The notes: generated by a model not told the origin, from the letters alone. 64,000 bases of DNA from Myxococcota bacterium (GCA_028285625.1 JANQOX010000005.1:434001-498000); one strand, 5' to 3'. Shown: positions 50,333-58,266, counted from the first letter of the stretch. Numbers and translations: made by a program.

Positions 50333-50348
50333 TCACCCCCGGGCCATG

Positions 50349-50389
50349 GGCTCCGGTCCAGGGGAGGGCCAACGGCTCCGGTCCAGGGG
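50349..50389. repeat. Short direct repeat, 25-bp period
   Basis: GGCTCCGGTCCAGGGG occurs at 50349-50364 and again at 50374-50389 in the divergent region between symporter and aldehyde dehydrogenase. It may be a regulator site or a replication slip. Confidence 0.5.
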
Positions 50390-50428
50390 TGGGGCGCGCT
50401 AACCTTCGCGGCTCATCCAGGAGGTTTC

Positions 50429-51835
50429 ATGTCGGAGTTCACACTCACCATCGACGGCCAGGCCGCTCCCACCCACCAGACGATCCCCGTGGTGAATCCG
50501 GCCACCGGCAAGCCCTTTGCCGACTGCCCCGACACCACGCGTGCCCAGCTCGACCAGGCCATGGACGCCGCCCAGCGCGCGTACCCCGCTTGGGCCGCCG
50601 ACGAAGCCGCGCGCCGGGCGGCGATGCACGCCTGCGCCGAAGCCCTGCGCGCGAAGGCCGCCGAGATCGGCCGCGTGCTCACCCAGGAGCAGGGCAAGCC
50701 CCTCGAGAACGCCATCGGCGAGGTCGTGGGCGGGGCCGTGTGGTTCGACCTCACGGCGGGTCTGCCGCTCGACGCCGAGGTGCTGCAGGACGACGACGAA
50801 CAGCGCATCGAGCTGCACCGCAAGCCCCTCGGTGTCGTGGGCGCGATCACGCCCTGGAACTTTCCGATCATCCTCGCGATCTGGAAGATCGCGCCGGCGC
50901 TGCTGGCCGGGAACACGCTGGTGCTGAAGCCCTCGCCCTACACGCCGCTCTCGAGCCTGGCGGTGGGCGAGGTGCTGCGCGACGTGCTGCCTCCGGGCGT
51001 CTTCCAGGTGGTCTCGGGTGGCGACGACCTGGGCAAGTGGGTCACCGAGCACCCCGCCGTGCGCAAGATCTCGTTCACCGGCTCGGTGCCCACGGGCAAG
51101 AAGATCGCTGAGGTGGCCGCACCCGACCTCAAGCGCGTGACGCTCGAGCTCGGCGGCAACGACCCCGCCATCGTGCTGGGGGACATGGACCCGAAGGCCG
51201 TGGCCGAGAAGCTCTTCTGGGGCGCGTTCCAGAACAGCGGCCAGGTCTGCGTGGCCATCAAGCGCCTCTACGTAGACGAGGCGATCTACCAGCCGATCGT
51301 CCGGGAGCTCGCGGCACTCGCCAAGCAGGTACCGGTGGGCGACGGGCTCGAGAGCGACACCAAGCTCGGGCCCATCAACAACGCGCCGCAGTTCGAGCGC
51401 GTGAAGGAGCTGGTGGACGACGCCGTGGCCGCGGGCGCGAAGGTCGAGGCCGGCGGCGGGCCGCTCGATCGCGACGGCTACTTCTTCGCGCCGACGGTGC
51501 TGACCGACGTGGCCGAGGGCGTGCGCATCGTCGACGAAGAGCAGTTCGGGCCGGCGCTACCGATCATCCCCTTCCGCGATGTGGACGACGCCATCGAGCG
51601 CGCCAACGCCACGCACTTCGGGCTCGGCGGCTCGGTGTGGACGAGCGACGTCGCCCGCGGCACCGACCTCGCGAAGCGGCTGCAATGCGGCACGGGCTGG
51701 GTGAACCAGCACCTGAACCTGGTGCCCAACGCGCCCTTCGGCGGCAGCAAGTGGTCGGGCATCGGCTACGAGAACGGGCCCTGGGGCCTGGCCGCGTTCA
51801 CCGAGTACCAGGTGATCAACGTCGCCAAGTCGTAA
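50429..51835 (+). CDS. NAD(P)-dependent aldehyde dehydrogenase
   Basis: This 468-residue ALDH starts at an ATG with AGGAGG 4 nt upstream and a TAACCT box at 50400. It has the substrate/cofactor motifs GAITPWNFPIILAIWKIAPAL, LVLKPSPYTPLSS and FTGSVPTGKK, the general base in LELGGNDPAIV, the catalytic cysteine in NSGQVCVAIKRLYV and the late EEQFGPALPIIPF and PFGGSKWSGIG. It oxidises an aldehyde to the acid; the branch resembles bacterial ALDHs acting on aliphatic or aromatic aldehydes. The SGNH-like gene follows 7 nt later, so both are probably co-transcribed. Confidence 0.93.
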   Translation: MSEFTLTIDGQAAPTHQTIPVVNPATGKPFADCPDTTRAQLDQAMDAAQRAYPAWAADEAARRAAMHACAEALRAKAAEIGRVLTQEQGKPLENAIGEVVGGAVWFDLTAGLPLDAEVLQDDDEQRIELHRKPLGVVGAITPWNFPIILAIWKIAPALLAGNTLVLKPSPYTPLSSLAVGEVLRDVLPPGVFQVVSGGDDLGKWVTEHPAVRKISFTGSVPTGKKIAEVAAPDLKRVTLELGGNDPAIVLGDMDPKAVAEKLFWGAFQNSGQVCVAIKRLYVDEAIYQPIVRELAALAKQVPVGDGLESDTKLGPINNAPQFERVKELVDDAVAAGAKVEAGGGPLDRDGYFFAPTVLTDVAEGVRIVDEEQFGPALPIIPFRDVDDAIERANATHFGLGGSVWTSDVARGTDLAKRLQCGTGWVNQHLNLVPNAPFGGSKWSGIGYENGPWGLAAFTEYQVINVAKS

Positions 51836-51842
51836 CCGCCCG

Positions 51843-52994
51843 GTGCGATCGCTGGCGCTCGCGATCGCCTCGGTCGCACTGCTGCTGCTCCTGCTCGAAG
51901 GCACGTTCCGCGTCGTCGGGTTCGACTTCGCCGACCCGTCGCGGGCGCTCGCGCGGGTGCCGGTCTACTTCCGCGTTCCCACCGAGCCCGTCACGCCCGG
52001 GATCTTCCGCCGGCCCGGGCCGGAGGTCTGGGAGGGCAACGTGATCCTCCAGGAACTCGAGCGCCAGGGGGCCGTCGACGACTTCGCGGCCTACGCGCCT
52101 GCGCCCTCGGTTCGGGTCGCCTACGGCGACGATGGGTTTCGCGAGCCCGAGCCGCTCGACGACTGGGAGGTGGTCGTCGTCGGCGACTCCTTCGTGGAGC
52201 TGGGCTACCTACCGGACGAGGCGTTGCATACGAGCCTGCTCGCCCTTGAACTCGGCGTTCGCGTGCGCAACCTCGGCGTGTCGCAGGTGGGGCCGCTCAG
52301 CTACGTCGCCTACCTCGAGCACTACGGGCTCGCGCCCAGCACGCGCGACGCCGTGCTCGTGTTCTACGAGGGCAACGACCTCACGGAGCTGGTGCTCGAG
52401 CGCGACCGCATGCGCGCGGCCGAGCGCGCCGAAGACCCCATGGCGAACCGGCTCGATCGCCCGCCGCAGACCTCGCTGTTGCGCGCGGTCGCCGGCGCCC
52501 TTCGCGGGCTCTCGCGGGGCGGCGCACCAACCAGCTTCGCCAACGCCACGTACCGCGCGCCGGATGGCACGCGGGTGCCCGTCACCGTCTACAACACCCC
52601 GCCGTCGGGGCGGGGCCTTGCTCCGGGCACGCAGGCGCTGCTGGCGTCGGCCCTCACCCGCTTCGGCGAGCTGGCCGCGGCCCACGGCGCGCGCGCCTGG
52701 GTGCTCTACGTGCCCTGCAAGCTCCGCATCCTCCACGGGCGCGTGGCACTCGCGCCGACGCTGCCGGCGCGCTTCCACGGCTGGAGCCCCACCGACCTGC
52801 CCGCCGTGGTCGAGGCGCTCTCGACCCGCGTGGGCCTGCGATTCCTCGACGCCGCTGGGTGCCTACGCGACGAGATCGACGCAGGCCGGCTGCCCTACAA
52901 CACCGTCTTCGACGCCCACCTCAATGCCCGAGGGAGCGCCTGCGTGGCGCGGACACTGGCCGAGGGCATCGGACCTGGGTATGTCCGGCCGTAG
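51843..52994 (+). CDS. Membrane-anchored SGNH/GDSL-like hydrolase (AlgX/acetyltransferase-type)
   Basis: This 383-residue protein has an N-terminal signal-anchor (SLALAIASVALLLLLLEGTF), then the SGNH blocks: VVVVGDSFVELGYLP (nucleophile Ser), YEGNDLTEL (Asn block) and, at the C-terminus, DAHLNARGSACVARTL (Asp/His block). The domain resembles SGNH proteins that add or remove acetyl groups on exported polysaccharides. It starts at a GTG 7 nt after the aldehyde dehydrogenase stop. It may modify the exopolysaccharide made by the 12968-35508 region, but that link is inferred. Confidence 0.78.
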   Translation: MRSLALAIASVALLLLLLEGTFRVVGFDFADPSRALARVPVYFRVPTEPVTPGIFRRPGPEVWEGNVILQELERQGAVDDFAAYAPAPSVRVAYGDDGFREPEPLDDWEVVVVGDSFVELGYLPDEALHTSLLALELGVRVRNLGVSQVGPLSYVAYLEHYGLAPSTRDAVLVFYEGNDLTELVLERDRMRAAERAEDPMANRLDRPPQTSLLRAVAGALRGLSRGGAPTSFANATYRAPDGTRVPVTVYNTPPSGRGLAPGTQALLASALTRFGELAAAHGARAWVLYVPCKLRILHGRVALAPTLPARFHGWSPTDLPAVVEALSTRVGLRFLDAAGCLRDEIDAGRLPYNTVFDAHLNARGSACVARTLAEGIGPGYVRP

Positions 52995-53015
52995 GGAAAG
53001 CCACCCTCGGTCGAA

Positions 53016-53031
53016 CCCCCAAGGGAAACTC
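53016..53031 (+). promoter_or_regulatory. Candidate operator, CCCCTAGGGGAAAC-type variant
   Basis: CCCCCAAGGGAAACTC lies 156 nt upstream of the PEP-CTERM gene and about 120 nt upstream of the sigma-54-like site. It resembles the sites at 59601 and 20756. Confidence 0.35.
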
Positions 53032-53134
53032 GTTCCGCTCCAGGAGAACGCGCGTTCCCAGGCGGCGTCTGCGCCGATCGGGCCTGTCTCTGTAACCCAC
53101 TGATCCGAAAGAGTCTTCCAGCGAGCCGACATCT

Positions 53135-53150
53135 CGGCATGCAGCTTGCT
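53135..53150 (+). promoter_or_regulatory. Sigma-54-like -24/-12 promoter of the PEP-CTERM gene
   Basis: CGGCATGCAGCTTGCT has GG (53136-53137), exactly ten bases, then GC (53148-53149), with TTGC intact and one deviation from TGGCAYG. A start near 53160 fits the GTG at 53187. PEP-CTERM genes in other bacteria are known to be controlled by the PrsK/PrsR-RpoN system. Confidence 0.45.
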
Positions 53151-53186
53151 CTAGGTCCCGTCGTCTCCATCTGGGAAGGGAACGAC

Positions 53187-53852
53187 GTGTTGCGACTCCT
53201 GTCCGCCTTGCTGATCACCCTGCTGCTGCCGCTCGGTGCCTCGGCGCTCATCATCGACACATTCGACGATCCGGCCACCGTCACGGCCAATTCCGGTACG
53301 CCGGCCGACAACGACGCCACGGCTTCGGGCTCGTTCCTCGGCACCAATCGCCAGCTCGACGCGGTCTGGACGAGCGGTGCCAACGACGTGGACGGCGAGA
53401 TCGACTCCGGCGGCAGCAGCCTCCTCAACATCTCGCTCGGCGCCGACACCCTTGGCTCGGTCTCCGTGCTCTGGCAGAACATCGCCAACGCCGACCTCAC
53501 GGGGGGCGGCACGCTCAACGCGATCGGGCTCGAGATCGTCTTCGACGACCTGCCGGCGGACATCACGATCACCGTCACCGACGGCAACTCGAACTCCGGG
53601 TCGTCGACGACCACCGCGCCCGGTGGCATCTTCCTGCCCACGACGCAGGCACTGCTGTTCAGCTCCTTCAGCGGCAGCGTCGACTTCAGCGACGTCGTCG
53701 AGATCGAGCTCGTGGTGCTTCCGCTGTTCCCCGCAGCCGACCTGCAGATCGACTTCATCGAGACGATCGACGTGCCGACGCCCGAGCCCTCGGCCGCCGC
53801 CCTGCTGCTCGGCGGCGTGGTCGGCGTCCTCGCCCTGCGACGCCGCCGCTAG
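53187..53852 (+). CDS. PEP-CTERM exported protein
   Basis: This 221-residue protein has a Sec signal (LLSALLITLLLPLGASA), a Thr/Ser/Gly/Asp-rich beta-sandwich-like middle, and a classical tripartite exosortase signal: TPEPS, a hydrophobic stretch (AAALLLGGVVGVLAL) and RRRR. Such proteins are cleaved and attached at the cell surface by an exosortase, usually in exopolysaccharide-producing bacteria. I chose the GTG at 53187, because GGGAAGGGA lies 6 nt upstream and a sigma-54-like promoter would start transcription near 53160; an upstream ATG at 53139 would be inside that promoter. No exosortase is in this window. Confidence 0.83.
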   Translation: MLRLLSALLITLLLPLGASALIIDTFDDPATVTANSGTPADNDATASGSFLGTNRQLDAVWTSGANDVDGEIDSGGSSLLNISLGADTLGSVSVLWQNIANADLTGGGTLNAIGLEIVFDDLPADITITVTDGNSNSGSSTTTAPGGIFLPTTQALLFSSFSGSVDFSDVVEIELVVLPLFPAADLQIDFIETIDVPTPEPSAAALLLGGVVGVLALRRRR

Positions 53853-53871
53853 GAAGGCTCTCGCGAAGATC

Positions 53872-53903
53872 AGCGGCCGTCGGGCACCAGCCCGGCGGCC
53901 GCT
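53872..53903. terminator. Strong intrinsic terminator hairpin between convergent genes
   Basis: AGCGGCCGTCGGGC (53872-53885) pairs along all 14 positions (one G·U) with GCCCGGCGGCCGCT (53890-53903) over ACCA, followed by TTCTCGTT. Confidence 0.7.
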
Positions 53904-53922
53904 TCTCGTTGGAGGGTCCGGA

Positions 53923-54735
53923 TCAGCCCTTGCGGCGGACCCGCAGCAGGCCCTCCTGGGCGATGGTCGCCACGTGGACGCCGGCGTGGTCGAAGACGGG
54001 GCCGGTGGCCAGGCCGCGGCTGCCGATGAGCCCGTGGCCGGTCATGTCCAGCAGCATCCAGTCGTCGGCGCGCAGAGGGCGGTGGAACCAGACGGCGTGG
54101 TCGAGGCTCGCGCCCATGAAGTCGCCGGACCAGGCGTCCTCGCCCGCCCTGCCGTAGTCGGGGTGGGAGCGCGTGACGGCGCCCATGGGGTTGGTGTCGG
54201 ACACGTAGGCGAGCCCGCAGGCGTGCAGCCTCGGGTCGTCGCCCAGCGCCAGCGGGTAGCGCGCCCACATCCGCGAGCGCGGCGGGTGGTCCGGCACCTT
54301 CAGCGGACGGATCTCGACGCCGCCATCGAGCTCGCTCTCGAGGGTATCCGGGGCGGCGACGTCGTCGGGGAAGGCCGCCGACTGCGACTCGGGCCCGCCC
54401 TCGTCCACCTGGAACGAGCAGGCGAGGGTGAGGATCGCCCCGGCGCTCTGGCGTGCGACCACGCGCCGCGTGGTGAACGAGCGGCCATTGCGCACGCGGT
54501 CGACCTCGTAGCGCACGGGCTCGCGCAGGTCGCCGCCGAGGATGAAGTAGGCGTGCAGCGAGTGGACGGCGTGTTCTTCGCGGACGGTCTGGGTGGCGGC
54601 CCAGAGCGCCTGGGCCACGACCAGGCCGCCGTAGATGCGGCCCCAGGGGTAGGGCGGGCTCTCGCCCACGTAGGTGTCGGGGCCGTGGGGCTCGAGCTCG
54701 AAGACGCGGGTCAGGTCCAGGGGGGATTCGGTCAC
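53923..54735 (-). CDS. tesB: Acyl-CoA thioesterase II
   Basis: This 270-residue double-hotdog thioesterase matches TesB in length and motifs: GRIYGGLVVAQALWAATQTV, HSLHAYFILGGDL, VRNGRSFTTRRVVARQ, then in the second half AYVSDTNPMG and SLDHAVWFHRP, which carries the catalytic Asp region, and HGLIGSRGLATGPVF. It hydrolyses medium- to long-chain acyl-CoA to free acid and CoA. It starts at a GTG (54735), 8 nt after a TAGGGT box with no Shine-Dalgarno. It is convergent with the PEP-CTERM gene. Confidence 0.92.
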   Translation of the reverse strand: MTESPLDLTRVFELEPHGPDTYVGESPPYPWGRIYGGLVVAQALWAATQTVREEHAVHSLHAYFILGGDLREPVRYEVDRVRNGRSFTTRRVVARQSAGAILTLACSFQVDEGGPESQSAAFPDDVAAPDTLESELDGGVEIRPLKVPDHPPRSRMWARYPLALGDDPRLHACGLAYVSDTNPMGAVTRSHPDYGRAGEDAWSGDFMGASLDHAVWFHRPLRADDWMLLDMTGHGLIGSRGLATGPVFDHAGVHVATIAQEGLLRVRRKG

Positions 54736-54743
54736 GGCGCGTG

Positions 54744-54749
54744 ACCCTA
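54744..54749 (-). promoter_or_regulatory. -10 box (TAGGGT) of tesB
   Basis: On the minus strand GCTAGGGT is followed by eight bases and the GTG start. The mRNA would be leaderless or nearly so. Confidence 0.4.
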
Positions 54750-54784
54750 GCAGCCTGGGGCTCGAGATCGCGTGGCGCGGGGTC

Positions 54785-54846
54785 GGGTGGGTCGGGTCCG
54801 GCTCCTCCCGGAGGTGGGTGATGTCGTCGCCGGACCCGACCCACCC
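54785..54846. repeat. Hairpin element, copy 1 (18-bp perfect stem, 26-nt loop)
   Basis: GGGTGGGTCGGGTCCGGC (54785-54802) is perfectly complementary to GCCGGACCCGACCCACCC (54829-54846). The 26-nt loop is nearly identical to that of copy 2 and ends GGGTGATGTCGTC. Confidence 0.85.
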
Positions 54847-54860
54847 TTGCGAGGCGCGCG

Positions 54861-54924
54861 GGGCCGGGTTCGGTCCGGCTCCTCCCAGAAGCGGGTGATG
54901 TCGTCGCCGGACCGAACCCGTCCC
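54861..54924. repeat. Hairpin element, copy 2 (covarying stem, same 26-nt loop)
   Basis: The inner arms GGGTTCGGTCCGGC (54866-54879) and GCCGGACCGAACCC (54906-54919) pair perfectly, with three more pairs outside one mismatch. Two positions differ from copy 1 and both are compensated on the other arm. Confidence 0.85.
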
Positions 54925-54965
54925 CGCTCGGTCGCTACAGGGCGGGGGCCACTCTCGATGCGCGG

Positions 54966-54971
54966 TAGGAT
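54966..54971 (+). promoter_or_regulatory. -10 box (TAGGAT) of a probable leaderless promoter
   Basis: GGTAGGAT is followed by six bases and the ATG of the D-aminopeptidase gene; no ribosome binding site. Confidence 0.45.
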
Positions 54972-54977
54972 CGCGGT

Positions 54978-55778
54978 ATGCGGGTGTATTTGAGTGCGGA
55001 TATCGAGGGGATGGCGGGGATCACGGCGTGGGAGGAGGGGCGAAAGAGCCATCCCGACTACGGCGAGTTCCGGCGTCGCATGACGGCCGAGGTCGCAGCA
55101 GCCTGCGAAGGCGCGAGCGCGGCGGGGGCTACGGCCATCACCGTGAAGGACGCCCACGGCACGGCGCGCAACCTGCTCGCCGAAGAGCTGCCGCGCCCCA
55201 CGCGGCTGATTCGGGGTTGGAGCGGGCACCCCTTCGGCATGGTGCAGGAGCTCGACGAGAGCTACGACGCCTGCCTGTTCGTGGGCTACCACGCGCGTGC
55301 CGGTGCCGGTGGCAACCCGTTGGCCCACACCATGTCGTCGATGAAGGTGGCCGAGGTGCGCATCAACGACGAGCCGGTGAGCGAGTACCGCATCCACGCC
55401 TGGGCGGCCGAGCTGGTGGGCGTACCCGTGGCCTTCGTATCGGGCGACCGCACGCTCTGTGAAGAGGTGGCGCGCGTGCAGCCCGCCACGCGCACCTTCG
55501 CCACCAAGTGGGGCGAGGGGGCGAGCCAGCACAGCCTGCACCCGGTCGAGGCGCGCGAGGGCATCCGCACCACGGTGACCGAGGCACTCACCGGCGACGT
55601 CGCCGCGGCGCGGCTGCCCCTGCCCAACCGTTTCGTCCTGGAGGTGGACCTCAAGAGCCACGCGGCCGCCTACCACAAGAGCTTCTATCCCGGTGCGAAA
55701 CAGGCGGGCCCGCACAGCGTGCGGCTCGAGACCGACGACTACTTCGAGGTGCTGAGGGCGCTGCTCTTCCTCATCTGA
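54978..55778 (+). CDS. dppA: D-aminopeptidase DppA-like (peptidase family M55)
   Basis: This 266-residue zinc peptidase begins MRVYLSADIEGMAGITAWEE, where Asp8 and Glu10 are metal ligands. It continues with VKDAHGTARNL, LFVGYHARAGAGGNPLAHTM, RINDEPVSEYRIHAW and VSGDRTL, matching M55 D-aminopeptidases, which release D-amino acids from peptides or wall fragments. The ATG follows a TAGGAT box by 6 nt without a Shine-Dalgarno. Two covarying hairpins lie just upstream. Its last 40 bases overlap the convergent MFS gene. Confidence 0.92.
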   Translation: MRVYLSADIEGMAGITAWEEGRKSHPDYGEFRRRMTAEVAAACEGASAAGATAITVKDAHGTARNLLAEELPRPTRLIRGWSGHPFGMVQELDESYDACLFVGYHARAGAGGNPLAHTMSSMKVAEVRINDEPVSEYRIHAWAAELVGVPVAFVSGDRTLCEEVARVQPATRTFATKWGEGASQHSLHPVEAREGIRTTVTEALTGDVAAARLPLPNRFVLEVDLKSHAAAYHKSFYPGAKQAGPHSVRLETDDYFEVLRALLFLI

Positions 55779-57025
55779 TCGGCGGAGCGGGGTGGCCGGG
55801 TGCGCCACGCGAAGACGACCGCCGCCAGCGCCGTGAGGGCGCCCGCCAGCAGGAACGCGGCGCCGGGGAAGTAGACCGGCGCATCGTCGGCCGTGAACAC
55901 ACCGAAGACCTGCGTGAGCAGCAGCGGCGCCACGATCGCCGTCAGGCTTCGGATGCTCGTCGCCGCGCCCTGAAGCTCGCCCTGCATGTCGTCCCGGACC
56001 TCGTTGGCGAGGATGCCCATGATCGCCGGCATCGCGAGCCCGCCGAGGGCGAACGGCACGATGAACGCGAGCATGATCCAGCCCTCCGCGGCGAAGGCGA
56101 AGCCCAGGTAGCCCACCGCCATCAGCAGCAGGCCGGCGAGTGCAGAGAGGCGCTCGCCCAGCTTGGGGATGGCCGCGCGAATGAGCCCGCCCTGCACCAC
56201 GGCGATGGCCAGGCCCACCACGCCCATGGAGAAGCCCACGTCCCGCTCGGTCCAACCGAACTTCAGCATGGTGTAGTACGTCCAGGTAGCGGGGTTCGCA
56301 TCGTGGGCGACCTGGTAGAGCACGAGCACCGCGAATACGCCCAGCACCATGGGGAAGCGCCGCATCTGGGCCAGCGCACCCAGCGGATTGGCCCGGCGCC
56401 AGTCGAAGGGCCGGCGCAGCTCCGGTGCCAACGTCTCGGGCAGGACGAAGAACCCGTAGACGACGTTCGCCAGCGCCAGGCCGGCGGCCGCGAAGAAGGG
56501 CACCCGGGGCCCGAAGTCGCCGAGCAGCCCGCCGATCACCGGGCCCAGGATGAACCCGAGCCCCCAGACCGCGCCGATCAGTCCGAAGTTGGCTGCGCGC
56601 TTCTCGGGCGGGCTCACGTCGGCGATGAATGCGTTGGCGGTCGACGTGGTCGCGCCCGCAACGCCGGCGATGGCGCGACCCACGAAGAGCCACGTCAGCG
56701 TCGGCGCGAAACCCATCAGGACGTAGTCGAGGCCGAAGGCGAGCAGCGAGAACAGCAGGACCGGGCGCCGCCCGAAGCGATCGGAGAGGTTGCCCAGGAC
56801 CGGCGCGAACACGAACTGCATGAACGCGTACAGGAACATGAGCCAGCCGCCGATCACCGCGGCGCGATCCAGGCCCTCGCCAGAGAGCTCCATCAGGAGC
56901 TCGGGCATCACCGGGATGATGATCCCGATCCCGATCACGTCGAGCAGGACCGTCACCAGCACGAACGCGAGCGCCCGGCGGGCGCGCGCCGGCGAGAGCG
57001 GGCTCGGCGGCGCGCCCTCGCTCAC
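55739..57025 (-). CDS. TetA-like MFS drug/solute exporter
   Basis: This 428-residue MFS protein has twelve hydrophobic helices and TetA-group motifs: FVLVTVLLDVIGIGIIIPVMP in helix 1, GNLSDRFGRRPVLL (motif A), GRAIAGVAGATTSTANAFIADV and LGFILGPVIGGLLG (motif C of drug antiporters). It probably exports a drug or metabolite by proton exchange. The GTG start at 57025 overlaps the stop of the SRPBCC gene by four bases, so it is the last gene of the VOC-ArsR-SRPBCC-MFS operon and presumably under that ArsR regulator. Confidence 0.9.
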   Translation of the reverse strand: MSEGAPPSPLSPARARRALAFVLVTVLLDVIGIGIIIPVMPELLMELSGEGLDRAAVIGGWLMFLYAFMQFVFAPVLGNLSDRFGRRPVLLFSLLAFGLDYVLMGFAPTLTWLFVGRAIAGVAGATTSTANAFIADVSPPEKRAANFGLIGAVWGLGFILGPVIGGLLGDFGPRVPFFAAAGLALANVVYGFFVLPETLAPELRRPFDWRRANPLGALAQMRRFPMVLGVFAVLVLYQVAHDANPATWTYYTMLKFGWTERDVGFSMGVVGLAIAVVQGGLIRAAIPKLGERLSALAGLLLMAVGYLGFAFAAEGWIMLAFIVPFALGGLAMPAIMGILANEVRDDMQGELQGAATSIRSLTAIVAPLLLTQVFGVFTADDAPVYFPGAAFLLAGALTALAAVVFAWRTRPPRSADQMRKSSALSTSK

Positions 57026-57492
57026 CGGTCGTGCACGTGGGTGCGCAGCGCCACCAGCAGGTCGGCCCAGAAGAGGCCCATCATGCCCACCAGCGCTTCG
57101 CCCGACATCCCGTGGCGGGCCGCGTGGTCGAGGGGGAGGGCTTCGAAGCCGCGGTGCACGATGGCGACCTCGGTGCCCTTCGGGTGGGCCGCGAAGCGCA
57201 CCTCGACCTCGGTGAGCGGGTCGTCCGGGCGGAAGTCGCGCCCGCCCATGCTGAAGACCAGGCGCTCGGGCGGGTCCCACACCAGGACGCGGCCGAGTTC
57301 GAAGGGCTCGCCGCCGTCGTCGGGCCGCTCGACGAGCGCCTCGCCCTCGAAGGCCAGCTTGCTGGTGCGCGGCCCCAGGGGCCGGAAGCGCGGTCCCCGC
57401 TCCCACCAGGCATCGACCTCTTCGGTGAAGATGGCAAAGGCCGCCGCCGGGTCGACGGCGACGGTGGTGCTGGCCTGGACGAGTTCCTTCAT
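57022..57492 (-). CDS. SRPBCC/AHSA1-family protein
   Basis: This 156-residue protein fits the START-like ligand-binding fold of AHSA1/SRPBCC proteins: VQASTTVAVDPAAAFAIFTEEVDAWW, FEGEALVERPDDGG, GRVLVWDPPERLVFSM and LTEVEVRFAAHPKGTEVAIVHRGFEAL with a long C-terminal helix. Such proteins bind hydrophobic small molecules and are often paired with ArsR regulators, exactly as here: four bases overlap with the upstream ArsR gene and four with the downstream exporter. Ligand unknown. Confidence 0.88.
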   Translation of the reverse strand: MKELVQASTTVAVDPAAAFAIFTEEVDAWWERGPRFRPLGPRTSKLAFEGEALVERPDDGGEPFELGRVLVWDPPERLVFSMGGRDFRPDDPLTEVEVRFAAHPKGTEVAIVHRGFEALPLDHAARHGMSGEALVGMMGLFWADLLVALRTHVHDR

Positions 57493-57836
57493 CGCGGGGG
57501 CTCCTCTTGGCGGTCGCGTCGCTCGGCGTGCTCCTTGAAGGAGGCGAGCTGGTCGCTCCAGTAGCGCTCGAGCTCTTCCAGCCAGCCGGCGAGGTCGCGC
57601 AGGCGCTCGGGGCGAAGCTGATAGACCCGGCTGCGCGCGTCGTCGCGCCCGCGCGTCTCTTCCACGAGCCCGCGCAGGCGCAGCACCTTCAGGTGCCGAC
57701 TCATGGCGGGGGGGCTCGCGCCGAAGCGTCGCGCGAGCTCACCGGCGCGCTTCGGTCCTTCGCGCAGCGACTCGATCACCCGCCGCCGGGTCGGGTCGGC
57801 CAGGGCCGAGATCGTCTCGTCCAGCGCGGCCTGCAT
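57489..57836 (-). CDS. ArsR-family winged-helix transcriptional regulator
   Basis: This 115-residue repressor-type protein contains ISALADPTRRRVIESLREG, the recognition helix region ARRFGASPPAMSRHLKVLRLRGLVEE and the wing GRDDARSRVYQLRPERL. It lacks a Cys-based metal site, so it resembles the SdpR-like ArsR proteins that are coupled to SRPBCC partners. I chose the ATG at 57836 because the N-terminus then matches the family length. It probably controls its own operon; AGTTAA direct repeats near 58302 in front of the first gene are possible targets. Confidence 0.9.
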   Translation of the reverse strand: MQAALDETISALADPTRRRVIESLREGPKRAGELARRFGASPPAMSRHLKVLRLRGLVEETRGRDDARSRVYQLRPERLRDLAGWLEELERYWSDQLASFKEHAERRDRQEEPPR

Positions 57837-57864
57837 CAGTCCGGGCTCCGGAGGGCGGCCCGCA

Positions 57865-58266
57865 TCAGCCCGCGTCCGGCATGGGGCCCTGGAAGATCCA
57901 GCGGTGTCCCTCGAGGTCGACGGCGCGGTAGTTGCGGGCGCCGTAGTCCTGGTCCACGGGCACCGCCGCGATCGTGGCACCGGCGGCCCGGGCGCGTTCG
58001 TAGTGGGCGTCCACGTCGTCCACCGTGCAGAGGATCTGGCCGTGTCGCCCGGGCAGGTCGCGGGGGCTCGCCATGCCGGCCGCACGCCAGGTAGACGCCA
58101 GGTTGAAGACCTGACCGCCGAGCCCCAGTTCGGCGTGGCCGACCTGACCGTCGGGCATGTCGTACCGGAACCCCTCTTCGAAGCCGAACGCCTCGCACAG
58201 CCACGTGATGGCCGCCGGGGCGTCGTCGTACGCGAGCATCGGGATGAATCGCTGGATCTGGGCCAT
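57865..58266 (-). CDS. VOC (glyoxalase/bleomycin resistance) family protein
   Basis: This 133-residue protein has the paired beta-alpha-beta3 modules of the vicinal oxygen chelate fold: MLAYDDAPAAITWLCEAFGFE, VGHAELGLGGQVFNL, then LCTVDDVDAHYERARAAGA, QDYGARNYRAVDLEGHRWIF. It resembles the PhnB/YdfO-like subgroup of unknown substrate. The ATG at 58266 has GGAGG 6 nt upstream. It is the first gene of the minus-strand operon with the ArsR, SRPBCC and MFS genes. Confidence 0.88.
   Translation of the reverse strand: MAQIQRFIPMLAYDDAPAAITWLCEAFGFEEGFRYDMPDGQVGHAELGLGGQVFNLASTWRAAGMASPRDLPGRHGQILCTVDDVDAHYERARAAGATIAAVPVDQDYGARNYRAVDLEGHRWIFQGPMPDAG

Noticed and set aside
54785..54924. The paired hairpins as transcription terminators
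   Set aside because: The flanking genes are divergent, so neither needs a terminator there, and no T-tract follows either hairpin.
54747..54930. The paired inverted repeats as a CRISPR array
   Set aside because: There are only two units, with long internal stems, no regular spacers and no cas genes nearby.
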